Assembly (NCBI GenBank): GCA_963930655.1
Contig: OZ005608.1
Location: 23,709,271-23,773,270 of the forward strand
Length of the DNA: 64,000 nucleotides
Origin: Myrica gale
Lineage: Eukaryota; Streptophyta; Magnoliopsida; Fagales; Myricaceae
Direction: 5' to 3'
Shown: one piece after another, positions 48,196 to 60,480 of the stretch
How the letters are laid out: every line of letters starts with the position of its first letter
Numbering within the stretch: the stretch's first letter is position 1
The notes under the pieces: model-generated
Database searches by the model: none
The model's input: the letters and a program-made list of their open reading frames with translations, nothing else
Told to the model about the DNA's origin: nothing
Position numbers and translations under genes: made by a program

Positions 48196-49139
48196 TTATT
48201 AAAAAGAAAACGGTTTTGCTAGGGTTAGGGTTATCCTGCCTCCACAGCTCTTTGCCTCTTTTGTTTTCAAATAAAAACAGAAAGTTAGAAACGGTGCCTC
48301 CTCAGTCCTCTCTCCGGCATCTCTTCTCTCTCCAATACCTCTCCTCTATCTCTATTGTTGCCGATTTATCTACAACAATTTAACAATTACCTGTAAAATC
48401 CACACTGGCTAGGCCGGTTATTTTTGTCTGTCGATGTCCATTTGTGGACAACCCAATAACTATGAAGGTGCCGATTTTAGCCAAATTAATATTATTTCTA
48501 GTGTTACTCAGTCTTATAGACTATAGAGTATTAACAACTTGCTAAGGAAAAAAAACACTTTACGAAAGACTTAACTAAAGCTGTGACAAACTCTCAAAAG
48601 AATCAAAGAATTAGTAAATGCAAACTATGTATATAAAGCATATTGGATCATGTCGTCATTGGCATACACCTAGGCAAGGCATAAAAAAAATTGATGGCGC
48701 GCATCAGCTGTACGTATGACAAGAACATGCCACGTAAGATTCTTTTGACTATACTTACAAGATACCCATTATTAAACGTAATCAGAAGCAAACGGCCTCC
48801 AAGCCGATAGACGTAAGTGATCACGTGAATATGTATGTCGATCTAGTGGAACCCCTTGTATTGCGGGATAGTTGATTTTGTGCTTGTTAGAGTCTTGGAC
48901 ACAGCTATTCTTCCACCATTATTGATACTTTTTAATAAACTTGGAGGAGCGGCCACCTTCCTCCAAAAGAAAAGAAAAAATTAATGGAAGTCCGACCTAT
49001 ATATTACTCACGGCCGGATTCATACGCAAGCTGGATGTTTTATATATGTGTGTGTGTCATTTTCATTACAAGAGTATAGGTACGTACTTCCTTAATCCTA
49101 ATACAAAAATTCACGTACACCTGCTAAAAGATTAATCTA
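48196..49139. other. Intergenic DNA, no recognised gene
   Basis: Includes a CT-rich stretch at about 48290-48360 and the GAGTATTAACAACTTGC block at 48525-48610 (part of the duplicated upstream sequence). No coding region supported. Confidence 0.4.
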
Positions 49140-49350
49140 TTAAATGCATATAGATTTGGAAGTTGTGTTGATCTTGTTTGGCCTGCATCATATTTGAACC
49201 ATTCAAAGCTTGAATATATATATAGTGCAATAAGAAACCGCCGACTTGTAGCTCGATAAGGTTACTTACAAATTTTCTCTTGTAATACAAGCAATCTATA
49301 AACTACTCCGGCCACTTATGTTTGCTTGATTAGGACGGAGTTACGTTAAT
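49140..49350. repeat. 200-bp dispersed repeat, copy 2 of 3
   Basis: Tandem partner of 47995-48195, about 0.95 kb downstream in the same orientation, roughly 90% alike by eye. Confidence 0.8.
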
Positions 49351-49857
49351 TAGTTTGTTGAGATGCTAATACGCTATTACACAAAGTCGTAGCCACTTGT
49401 TATTGCTGAACTAGCTAGCGCGCGTCAAGCAACTGTTATCTTCTTCATCTTGTTGGTTATACATTTCCTTTTCAGACGTATAAAAAAAAAGGAAGGAAAA
49501 AGGACTCTTTTTTGGTTGTCTGGAGTTCTGGCGCTCTTAAATTTCTTTTTAGGGACTGCTATATTTGTTCTCCCTTATTTCTGTTTTTGAAATTGTTGCA
49601 AGTTGCAAGAGCATTCAATACCTTATATTTGGGCTGTTTAGAGGCCAGGCTTAATATGCTGTCAAAAGTTTTTGTCTGTATCGTTGACGATGAACATGGC
49701 TAAGTGCTGGAAAAAGCGCGAGCTTTACTGACGGAAGATTGGGGAGCGTCGAAAGGCTCGTGACAATAGCGCACATTTCTTGTAGTGTGCATGATCCAAT
49801 GGAGAGCCATGCATGGCAGAGCCCGGTTAGAACGCAACTTCACAAGCACCCAAACAA
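49351..49857. other. Intergenic DNA
   Basis: No gene recognised. Short ORFs without family resemblance. Confidence 0.35.
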
Positions 49858-50098
49858 AGGGTATGGATTCCCTCCAAAGGAGAGATTTTCAAAGGCTACT
49901 AAAGACATGATCCAGATTAAAATAAATCAACGGTTAATATATGTCCAAATCATTTAATGAAAAAAAGACTAAAAATGGATTGTTCTATTCATTAAATGAG
50001 GTGTACTTATCATAACCGTTGATTTGTTTCTTTTTTAATCTGGACCATATTTTAGTAACCTTTGGAAATCCCTCCTTCGGAGGGAATCCGTTCCCCCC
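49858..50098. mobile_element. Hairpin MITE
   Basis: About 85-bp arms. The left arm (ATGGATTCCCTCCAAAGGAG, then CAAAGGCTACTAAA, ATCCAGATTAAAA, AATCAACGGTTA) is the inverse of the right arm (TAACCGTTGATTTGTTTC, TTTTTAATCTGGACC, TTAGTAACCTTTGG, CCTTCGGAGGGAATCC). The spacer is only about 75 bp. Target duplication not resolved. Confidence 0.75.
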
Positions 50099-51049
50099 AA
50101 ATTAAGCCTAACTTCGGATTCCCATGCATGTCATTTTTTCCCCCAACATCACAAACTAATTAGTGAATCCATACTCCTCGTCCCACGAATTTTCTTACAT
50201 GGTCATTTGTTCTTGCGGAATATGGATCTAATAAAGGTGACTATGTGCACGGCATGCATTGACATTATATTTGTGCTGCACAGCCAAAAGCTGTCACTTG
50301 CCACCATTCAGTATTTGCATGTAGCATTATGCCAGGAAATGTCTGCACTAGTCGTTTTTGGAGCTGACACATGGGCATGTTGGTTTTGTCAAAATTTTAA
50401 GAATTTGCATCTAGCTTTCTAATATTACAATCTCAACATTACTTCTACACGAATATCAATACAACTCAATATTACATTTTTTACAAACATCAATACAAGT
50501 TAATATCTTCTATACAAACACTAATAAAATTCAAACATCACTTGAAAATTCTCAAAACGCTTCAAATCCTAAAAATCTCACCAAAACAAGCATGCCCTAT
50601 ATTTTGAAAAAAATAATTCGCAAAATCTTGGGAATTTGTCCAATCTCCACTTACCATATCATCTCCTGCATATATGTCTATTTTATAGGTCTTGTAAATC
50701 AGAGTTGGAGCTGAGAAATAATAGCCGTTTTCTTTAAAACTGCACCAATTGCATCATCTATTCTAGGCTGCCAAAGACGAGTGTCAATCATTCGTTGATG
50801 TAAATTCAAGTGATTCTCATACGTGATAATCTAAACAGAACAAAGTTCTCGGTAAAGAAAGATTTCAGCATCATGTGTTTTGGGCCACTTCAATGATTTC
50901 ATTCTTTACTGCATAAAAGATCCATTGATTTAAAGATTACTTTGACACCAGTACTGTTATATACATGGAATGCCATATTATGTTCTGAGACCAGCAAACT
51001 GTCTATTACTAGCATACACACCAAACTTGATCAAAACTATCACCATCAA
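50099..51049. other. Intergenic DNA and HMA5-C 3' flank
   Basis: 50420-50600 is the dispersed repeat related in inverse to 21967-22160. The last few hundred bases are probably the copy C 3'UTR and flank. No gene. Confidence 0.4.
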
Positions 51050-54000
51050 TTACTCAATCCAGATTCCGCGTATCTCAAGGTTGTCAAGCTTCTTGGGTCT
51101 CCTATAATATTTTAACAGCAGAGAACAGCAGACAACACTGACAGAAGAGGCTGCCATTGCAGCTCCAGCAATCCATGGTGGTAAACGGAATCTAGTAAAT
51201 GGGAAAAGGATCCCAGCAGCAATTGGAATGCCAAGAAGATTATATCCCAAAGCCCATATGTAGTTCAGCCGAATATGGAGAAAGGTTCTCCTGGAAAGGT
51301 CAATGGCGGTTATCACATCCTCCAAGTTGCTCTTCATGAGAACAATGTCTGCTGCCTCAATAGCAATGTCTGTGCCAGCACCAATTGCCATTCCAACGTC
51401 TGCTGCCACGAGTGCTGGTGAGTCGTTTATGCCATCTCCCACCATTGCAACCACGTAGCCTGAGCCCTATATAAGAATGGAATATCATGTTTGTTCATAT
51501 GACCAATAAGCCTTTGAGAAAGAATGGAACTACCTGAAACAATGCTCTTATATTTACCTGCAAATCCTTGACTTTCTCTGCTTTCTGCCCAGGTGTGGCT
51601 TCTGCAACAACAGTATCGATTCCAACTTCCTTGGCAATCGAATTGGCAGTTCCCCGATTGTCACCTGTCACCATGATGCTCCTAATTTTCATAGATTTCA
51701 AAATCGAAATGGCTTCCTCTGCACCTGGTTTCAGCGGATCAGATATTGCTACAACTCCTGCCACTTCCCTATCAATGGATACTAGAACCCCAGTTTGGGC
51801 CAGCTCTTCAGCTTCTGCTAGTATCTCTTCAGCATCGAACGGAATGGAAATCTTGTGGTCCAACATCAAGCTCTTGTTTCCTACAATTATTTCCCTGTTT
51901 TGGACAATGGCCTTTACTCCTTGTCCAGTAATGGAAACAAAGTCTTGTGCTTCTGGCCGAGCAGTGTTCTCTTCATCTTCTCTGAATTTCTTGGCATATT
52001 CAACAATGGCCTTCGCTAATGGGTGCTCGCTATTCACCTGATACAGATACGTCAAACCAACAGCATCTATAGCCGTCACAAAATACAGAGAAGACCTACT
52101 CCAGTCCAACTTTGATAAAAACAAAAGGACATTAACTTGGAAAACAGCATATGATGAGTACAATATTTCCTAACTTACAGTCAGTGTTTCATAGACAAAG
52201 GCCTACCTCAGCTGCAGCAATAAGTTCATAGAATTCTCTAGGTACTATATTTTTCAAGAGTCTTGTCTTGACGACAACTGGCTTTCCAACTGTGAGAGTC
52301 CCCGTCTTGTCAAATACAATACAGCTCACCTGAAATATTTTTCGTCAGTCCAAGAAGAACAAATTTTACAATGCAGTGAGGGTCACACGTATGACTTAAG
52401 CTAGACTAACAACTAAGATTTTTCCACATTGGTAAATAAAGAAAACATGAAAAGATAGAACTATTTCCCAATCCCGTGAGCCTTGAAATAGTCTTGAAGT
52501 GTGGATCTATAAAACTGGCCATGAAATAGAAGCGGACATTCAGCAGCTTAATCACGGGCTAAAAACCATTAGAAACCACTATGGTCAAAATCAACATGAG
52601 CTTCTTTTTTTTTAATAGTTATAAAAGGCAGTACTCTCTTTTTTTTATAAGTAGTAAAAGGCAGTACTCTCAGACATAATGCTCCTCTTCTGAGACAGTC
52701 CATTACAAGCCAAATGGAAGAAAAAGAGACCAGATAAATATATCAAAATCTTCTAGAGCAACAGTCATGGATAGAGCCTGCATTGCTTAAACAAAATAAC
52801 AATTAGAAAGATGGTTATAAATGGAAACCTTATGTGCACTTTCTAATGCTTTGCCCCCTTTGATCAGTACACCTTTAGATGCACCAACTCCAGTGCCAAC
52901 CATAACAGCAGTGGGAGTAGCTAGGCCTAGAGCACAAGGGCAGGCTATAACCATGACAGATATCGCAAACTGGAGTGCGAGCTCAAAGCTATCCATGGAA
53001 AGTGGGATCCAAAATTCTGGGTAACCATGGAACTTTCCAGCTAAAAACCAAATAAGCCAAGTTGAAAATGAAACTATGATGACCTGCAAGAAAAAAAATC
53101 CATTTGCTCAACATCTCACAGACATCATATTGATAACTTATAACTTCAACTCCACATTTGAAAAAATCTATTGCAGAAATGATACTTTTTATTGCAGAAA
53201 TGATACTTACCAGGGGCACAAAGTATTTAGAAATGCGATCAGCAAACTTCTGAACTGGAGCTTTAGCCAACTGGGCTGACTCAACAAGTCGAACAATCTT
53301 TGACAGAGCACTCTCTGAACCTACTCGTGTTGCTTTTATGTGCAACACCCCATTCTCATTCAGAGTGCCTCCAATAACCGTATCACCCTTCCTTTTCGCC
53401 ACTGGTCGTGCTTCCCCTGTTATCATACTTTCATTTACGTGGCTTTGACCCCAGATGACAACACCATCTGAAGCTACTTTTGCTCCAGGAATAATTTTAA
53501 TCGCATCATTCTTTTGTATCAACCGACTGTCAATATCTTCTTCACTAACCACATTTCCTTCATCATCCATGGTTAATAATGTTGCTGTCTCAGGTGCCAA
53601 GTGCATTAGTTTAGCAATGGCCTCTGACGTCTTTCCCTTCGTCAAAACCTCTAAATACTTCCCAAGCAGAATAAATGAGATAAGCATTGCACTAGTCTCA
53701 AAGAAATCTGTACCCTTGAAATCTTTAGAGGAGGCAGCTCTCAACACAGAGTAGACTGAATAGAAGTAGGCTGCATTTGTTCCTAAGGCAATCAAAACAT
53801 CCATATTAGCAGAACCACGGCGCAACGCCTTGTAGGATCCAGCATAGAATCGCCGGCCTATGAAGAACTGCACCAGAGTTGATAGAACCCACCTCAAAAG
53901 CATACCAACACTCAGCTCATTGACTACTTTGGTATCAAATTCATGCTTAATTCCAGGAATATACATAAAGACCATCGAGGATAGAAACACAGGAATTGTA

Positions 54001-56552
54001 AAAACCAGACTCCACAAAAAGGATCTATAATACTGCTTAATTTCCTCCTCTCTATGAGTTTTTCTTTCTCCTCCTTCTTCGGGATATATGCTAGCCTTGA
54101 AGCGTCTTGAGCCAGTTGATTCAATCACGTCGATAAAAGTTCTGGGTCCTGTCATATCTGGTTTGTAAGAAAGCGATATTTTGTTGAGTTCTGGAGATAT
54201 GTTTACATCTTGAACCCCAGGAAGTGCTTGAAGAGAGTCTTCAACCATTCTCTTGGAATAATCTGTACATATACCATCAACTTTGAGCTCAATCTTGCTT
54301 ATGTCTTCCCCTGAATTAATAAGTATGGCTTCAAATCCAGTTTCTTCTATTGTTTCCAATAGCTGGTTGTAGCTCAAAATATGTGGATCATAATGGACCT
54401 CTGCTTCTTCTGTTGCTAGGGCCACCTGAGCCTTCTGTACACCATGAATTGCTCGCAAAGCTGATTCAATTGTAGAGGAGCAGGACGTACAAGTCATTGC
54501 CTTCACGCGTATTCGACATACTTGAGTGGATATAGCATATATCTCATCTTCAATCAATGTGGCTTCAAATCCTGCATTTTCAATAGTCTCACGAATGGTC
54601 TCCTCCTATATGATGTTAAAGCAACACAAAAGCTTGTAAATTCAAATACAACCACGCCTTAATCAAAATACAGCATTAAATATAGAGGACAAAATAAAAA
54701 TGAAAAGTCCTCACTGCACTAAATAGAGACTGTACATAATCATACGCTACTCAGGCCAAATCATTAAGGATCCAACCTTCCCAGCTAAGTTTTGAGAAAA
54801 TTGGTAATTTAGACACGTACTCAGCAGGTTTTGTTGCTGATCTTAACCTATCTGTAAATACCCACACCATAGCAGAACCATTGTGCAAAATTAATGGTGG
54901 ATTACCCGGATGAAGAGAATATTTTCAACATGAGGCAAAAGTACCTTAAAACTGTAATTAATTTATTTTGGTTACAACTAAACAACTCAATAAATTCTTC
55001 AAAACACCTGTTCGGCGGCATATAACAGCGGTTAGAGATGCTTATTCAGGATAGTTTTTCTCTTGGCGCATATTGAACTTTGCTGCCTTCAACTGGTCTG
55101 TTCGTCCCAATACTTTGAGCAAGGCTGGTCATATCCGGTATGTGGGTGCAGAGCTTGAGGGTAAATTCCAATTCACCATAAAACTGTTAGACCCGAAATC
55201 AACCAAAATCCCTCATTCCAAACTAGGTTGGATATCAAAAAGAAAGATTCTCTTTAGAACCCACTTGAAGAAAAGCTAAGAGAGATTATCTGTAAATTGA
55301 AGCTTGTCATATTTGACTGCCAGCCTTCCTAACTGAGTGTCACAAGGTTTAACCCAAGGAAGAAATAGATTTAGAAGGCGAAGGTTACACTTTTGTGTAG
55401 CCTTCTCGTTATGAAATGTGAGTTAACAGATCTTATCGGCAAGTCTTAAAAGTTAAAACCGTTTGAGCTCAAGCCAAGAAGCAAGTACTAGCGTTGCAGT
55501 ACCCTTCAGCCTTTGGCCTCCTTAGCATAATCAAAATTATAAACCTAAATCCTTTTGGAGTAAAAGACTTAAATTCATATACATCATAGTATTAGGAAAA
55601 CGTCTCAATTGCAATCAACGAGAAAAATAAGAAAAATACAAAACTTTGTATCCAAGGGAAAGAGAATTTGACTGGAAAATGTTTGCTGATTCTTAATAAG
55701 AGATGCCAATGACACAGGCCATGAATTTTTTTCCAAAGCATTCGATCAAGTCTTCAGGAGTTAAAATTGAAATGTAAATCCAATCTTCAATCTGCTATCA
55801 GAGTAAGAAAGATCCCGTCCGATAAAATTTCGTTTTGCACCAAAAAGGGACAAAAAAACAGACAGTGCCGGCCATAGTAAGGACGAATATCCGCTATGAA
55901 CTTTTGAAGAGGAGTTTTAGATCAAGGATGAAGCAAAAGGTGGTCATAATAATCTCAAATTACTTTCATAAACAGGAAAAGCACAAAATAATGTCACGGA
56001 TTGTATCAAAGTAACCACAGCTAGTTCTTCCATTCTTTCTTAGAATAATCCTAGGTTTCTCATTCATATCTTTTCACCTAACTTCTTGAGATCTACAGCA
56101 AAAGAATTATTTAAACCCATACAGGAAATAAAAAAGTAGAATTTTTTTCTCACAATACAATTTTCCCAAGAAACATTTACTTGAGAAGCAAACTGTGAAA
56201 ACCCAAACCAGACGAGAGATATCATACAAAACCGAGCATTGGTCAGGCGCGAACTTACTTTCACCAAAGTAGGATAGAACTGAACCTGCGCCTTGTTATT
56301 CAAGACATCCGCAACCGCCTCGAGTATCCCAGGAAGCCGCTTGATCGCCTTCTCCACCGATGCGGTGCATGCGGAGCACGTCATTCCGATGACCGAGAAC
56401 ACGGCCTTTGCCTCCGATCCCAGCTGCGAGCTGTTCTCTTCCAATGACACGCCCTTGGGGTACTTGGGCATTGACGGGTAGTGCGGCCGCGGCGATAGGT
56501 GCCCATGACTCTCACGGCCGATGCAAGCTAATGCCAACAGCTTGGTTGTCAT
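51050..56552 (-). CDS. HMA5: HMA5-type copper-transporting P1B-ATPase, copy C
   Basis: Cu(I) efflux pump. Exons (minus): 56259-56552, 53211-54605, 52829-53083, 52207-52329, 51558-52037 and 51050-51466. All introns are GT-AG and phase 0, and the product is 987 residues. The N-terminus [12 protein letters not shown] matches the Arabidopsis HMA5 start. Metal sites: MTCSAC 57-62 and MTCTSC 135-140; the residue before the second is Ala where Gly is usual. Catalytic motifs: TGE 494-496, CPC 611-613, Asp 655 in DKTGTLT, SEHP 692-695 and GDGIND 859-864. The C-terminus [18 protein letters not shown] is like that of copy B. HMA5 proteins detoxify copper and load it into the xylem in roots. A CT/GA tract (about 56591-56608) lies just upstream of the start. 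Confidence 0.95.
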
Positions 56553-56734
56553 GAACGCTTTATGCCAGCCAATATGTATAGATGCCTCAACGTCTCTCTC
56601 TCTCTCTAAGGGTTTTTCAAAAGGTAGGTAGAGAAAATCTTTGCTAGCTCAAATGAAACATAACGAAGTTTCGAAAATAAATGGGAGGAAGGCTAGTATT
56701 TTTTTTTTCTACGTAAGGAGGAAGGCTAGTCGGA

Positions 56735-58062
56735 TTCGGTTATGGTGCTGGGGTTTATGGTGCTTGTGGCTGCTGGTGGACGGCTAGGATCGAGTTTTGA
56801 AGATCCAAAGGCTGCTATAATAACCCGCGGGTCGACCCTTTTTCCATATTACCCGTTTTTCTCCCCACCCAAATCCACTACCCATCAAATGAATTCAAAC
56901 CTGCGTGAATCATTTCATTCCCTTGCCCCAGCTCCAGCTCCCTGCTCTGCCGCCCATCTCTGCCTCCCATCTCCGTCTGTCCGTCCCAGTTCCGACACGC
57001 CGCCCATATCCGTCGCTCAGCATCGTCCAAAGGTTTCAAGATCCCCAAAAGATTTGAAATTTTGTTCATTTCCTCTATTAACCAATTTATTTCGATCGAT
57101 TCGATGGGTTTACTTATGGATTTGGTTAGTCTTGCTTGTTTGCTTTCTTCCTACTTGATTGCAGGCATTTACTTGGGTTTGTTTTGTTTGTGGGGTTGAC
57201 CATGACGGTGGTATTCTTCTGTCGCATTTGCAGGTATATTGGGGTTTTGAACTGTTTGGTTGCTGAGTAACGCAAAAAATTGTGGGAAAAGATGCATGTT
57301 GGGGTGTGCAGCTCTCTAGGCAGAAAATGGATTTATCATTTCTTTATTGAGGCCTATGCATTATTTGTTCTGTTTTATGCGGTGAACAAGCGTGATTTTG
57401 GGGAAGCCAGGACAACAATGAATATGGTTTCCCAAGTATATGCTTATTAAACATTTTTTCACAAAAAGTGGATAATTGATTTCAAATATTTATCCTTGTG
57501 CCTTGTGACAATTGCTAACTTTACAATATGAAAATATGAGAGCTTTTGCACTAATGGGAGGAGCCGCAGAATAGAATCAAAATTTATGAGCTTGCACTGA
57601 TGTAACATTCAAGAGTTGTGTTTAACATGTCAGAACAATAAATACTAGAAAGATAAGAAAAAAGTTTTGTCTATTCTTCTTTTTGTCCTAGATCTGAGAT
57701 TTTTTTTTATCTGTGAATTGGTACTAGTTTTGTTTCGCTTTTCATAACTTCATTTGATTTTCCTTTTCTTAAGAAACATATAAAGACTTGCTTTTTGCCT
57801 TCTTGGTTACATTTTCTATCATATCATCAGTTTGCAAGCTTCTTTATCAATGAAGTTGCTCCTTTTCCTATCACCCGTTCCAAACATCTTTTGTAGTTTT
57901 CTTTGTGTTTTGGTCTATAGAATTTTGACGGTCACGGAGAGTCTGGAAGACAAGATGAATCAGTTGCTTAATTGATGTAGCCGAGAGCAATGAAATGGGG
58001 GACTTAAAACTGCTAGCATTGGTTCTCTTGCACGAGAATTTCTATGTTTTAGTCCCAACATA
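56735..58062 (+). repeat. Left arm of a long inverted repeat
   Basis: 56735-57530 and 57970-58062 match, in inverse orientation, 60408 down to 59510. About 440 bp (57530-57970) has no partner, a deletion in the right arm or an insertion in the left. Identity looks like 95% or more. The arm starts 180 bp upstream of HMA5-C and runs away from it. It contains a C-rich leader-like segment with the 89-codon ORF. Confidence 0.85.
56889..57158 (+). CDS. 89-residue ORF in left arm, unknown
   Basis: Unrecognised. Starts MNSNLRESFHSLAP and has a Pro/Ser-rich middle. The C-terminus (SIRWVYLWIWLVLLVCFLPT) looks like one membrane segment. The twin in the right arm differs at only three residues and has no stop, but the arms are so alike that this says little about selection. 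It could be a 5' leader exon of a lost gene rather than a protein. Confidence 0.25.
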   Translation: MNSNLRESFHSLAPAPAPCSAAHLCLPSPSVRPSSDTPPISVAQHRPKVSRSPKDLKFCSFPLLTNLFRSIRWVYLWIWLVLLVCFLPT

Positions 58063-59509
58063 GTGGTTTTTGCTTTTCTCCAACATCTCACACTCTGTAC
58101 TATTTGAATGGTCCACCAGTTTTTTAGATTCCACCCTTACCAGTTTTTGAAGAGGTTGGATCTGCATATCCAGGATTGGGATTGAGGGGCCCTTTCCTCG
58201 TGCTTTAGGGTTTTTTCCTGTAAATATTTGTGATATCCATTGAGGAGGTGAACATCGATAGTAATGAGCCATGTAAATTCATTTTTCTGATGTCTTTTTT
58301 TTTCTTAAGTTGGTTAATATTCTTGTTTTTTTTTTCATTTTCTTAGAAAAAATATAAGAGTTTTTTTCATTTTCTATAGATATTAACTAGAAAATTTATG
58401 AATTGCATCAGGTACCTCTGGAAATACTGAAATACCACACCGAAGGAGAAGCTAAAAAAATATTCTTGTAGGGAATCTTTATTTATTCTTCAGTTTCGTG
58501 GAGGTAATTCGAATAGGCTATTTAAAAGTGTATCGATTTTCCCATTCTTTAATGACCCGGGCCTTCTGGAATGATCAAGATGAGGTTCACGTGGAAAGTA
58601 AGGAACAAAGACATGAGATGTGGTTCAGAGTAGCTCATTTGGATTGTAATGTTTTATTTTTTATTTTTTGTAACCTGAGACATGGGGTTCACGTGGAATG
58701 ATGTATATAATTTTTCTTTTTTCCCTAGTGAATGACTTTTCTAATTAATTTAATGTAAGATCAGTTCTCCATCTATGATATACAAAAGTTTGCCAAGAGC
58801 ATTGATATTATTAAAGGGACGTCCACGTCACCAACTGAGTTCTTATTTTACTTCTCCAACATCAGTTGGATTTGAATTCATATTTAAGCTGAATACGTAC
58901 ATATTAAAATTGAATATTGGGTGGGAATACTGCTATATAATAAACTGTCCATTATCAGTTTCTTACATCAAAATGCTAGGGAGTTCACTCTGTACATAAT
59001 TATTCAATTTTTGTGAAAAATTGCTAATATGCCTGGGAAGAAGTCAAAAGTACACTCCAAACTGAAACTCGTGCGTAGAGGAGAATCCCTTCTGAGTATT
59101 GATTTAGATGGAATGCCAACTCTTCCTCCTTTGGTTTAGTTGGAATGACAACTCTTTTCTTTGGGCTCCCCATCTTTCGGCATGACCCTTCGGAGTATTG
59201 ATCAATCAAACCAACCAGAAGCTTCCTATCCAGTAGAATAGTCTTTTAAAATCCTAAAAACCTGAGGGGTAGTAAATGCTCAGCAGCTATGATGGCCAGT
59301 AAATTTCTAATTGAAGTACTATACAATTCATCAATGAGAGGACATGACAAAAGAGGTATTAAAAGACCCAAAATCAATAGCCCAAGCGAAGTACTTGTGA
59401 TTCATGCAAGATACAAAATTGCAGAAAGCTAGCTAGCTTTACCATCAATTTCATTTTACTCGCTTCACTTCCTTTTTCCATCTGAGGTACTGCTGTTTTT
59501 TCCCCAACA
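58063..59509. other. Loop of the long inverted repeat
   Basis: About 1.45 kb of A/T-rich DNA without a recognisable gene. The segment 59030-59215 contains two short direct repeats around TCGGAGTATTGAT / CTGAGTATTGATT and CAACTCTT. Confidence 0.45.
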
Positions 59510-60408
59510 CAAGTGTTAGGACTAAAACATAGAAATTCTCATGCAAGAGAACCAATGCTAGCAGTTTTAAGTCCCCCATTTCATTGCTCTCGGCTACATC
59601 GTAAAGTTAGCAATTGTCACAGGGCACAAGGATAAATATTTGAAATCATTTATCCACTTTTTGTGAAAAAATGTTTAATAAGCATATACTTGGGAAACCA
59701 TATTCATTGTTGTCCTGGCTTCCCCAAAACCACGCTTGTTCACCGCATAAAATAGAACAAATCATGCATAGGCATCAATAAAGAAATGATAAATCTATTT
59801 TCTGCCTAGAGAGCTGCACACCCCGACATCTTTTCCCACAAGTTTTTGCGTTACTCAGCAACCAAACAGTTCAAAACCCCAATATACCTGCAACTGCGAC
59901 AGAAGAATACCACCGCCATGGTCAACCCCACAAACAAAACAAACTCAAGTAAATGCCTGCAATCAAGTAGGAAGAAAGAAAACAAGCAAGACTAACCAAA
60001 TCCATAAATAAACCCATCGAATCGATCGAAATAAATTGGTTAATAGAGGAAATGAACAAAATTTCAAATCTTTTGGGGATCTTGAAACCTTTGGACGATG
60101 CTGAGCGACGGAGATGGGCGGCGTGTCAGAACTGGGACGGACAGACGGAGATGGGAGGCGGAGATGGGCGGCAGAGCAAGGAGCTGGAGCTGGGGCAAGG
60201 GAATGAAATGATTCACGCAGGTTTGGATTCATTTGATGGGTAGTGGATTTGGGTGGGGAGAAAAACGGGTTATATGGAAAAGGGTCGACCCGCGGGTTAA
60301 AATCATTAAATGACGTGTCATTATAGCAGCCTTTGGATCTTCAAAACTCGATCCTAGCCGTCCATCAGCAGCCACAAGCACCATAAACCCCAGCACCATA
60401 ACCGAACC
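59510..60408 (-). repeat. Right arm of the long inverted repeat
   Basis: Inverse copy of the left arm, lacking about 440 bp of it. Outside the arm, 60410-60480 (AAATAAGAAAGACAGAG) is repeated at about 61345-61415, showing further local rearrangement. Confidence 0.85.
59963..60232 (-). CDS. 89-residue ORF in right arm, unknown
   Basis: Twin of the left-arm ORF with three substitutions (N-terminus MNPNLRES; C-terminus LLVFFLPT). The two ORFs face each other across the loop. Function unknown; it may be non-coding. Confidence 0.25.
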   Translation of the reverse strand: MNPNLRESFHSLAPAPAPCSAAHLRLPSPSVRPSSDTPPISVAQHRPKVSRSPKDLKFCSFPLLTNLFRSIRWVYLWIWLVLLVFFLPT

Positions 60409-60480
60409 CAGGCTAGTCAGTAGTTTAGGATTCAAATAAGAAAGACAGAGGGGTATCCCTCGTGGGCAAAGGTTGACGAA

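Noticed and set aside
57530..57970. The unmatched 440 bp in the inverted-repeat left arm as an intron lost by retrotransposition
   Set aside because: The junctions lack GT-AG signals, so a simple insertion or deletion explains it better.
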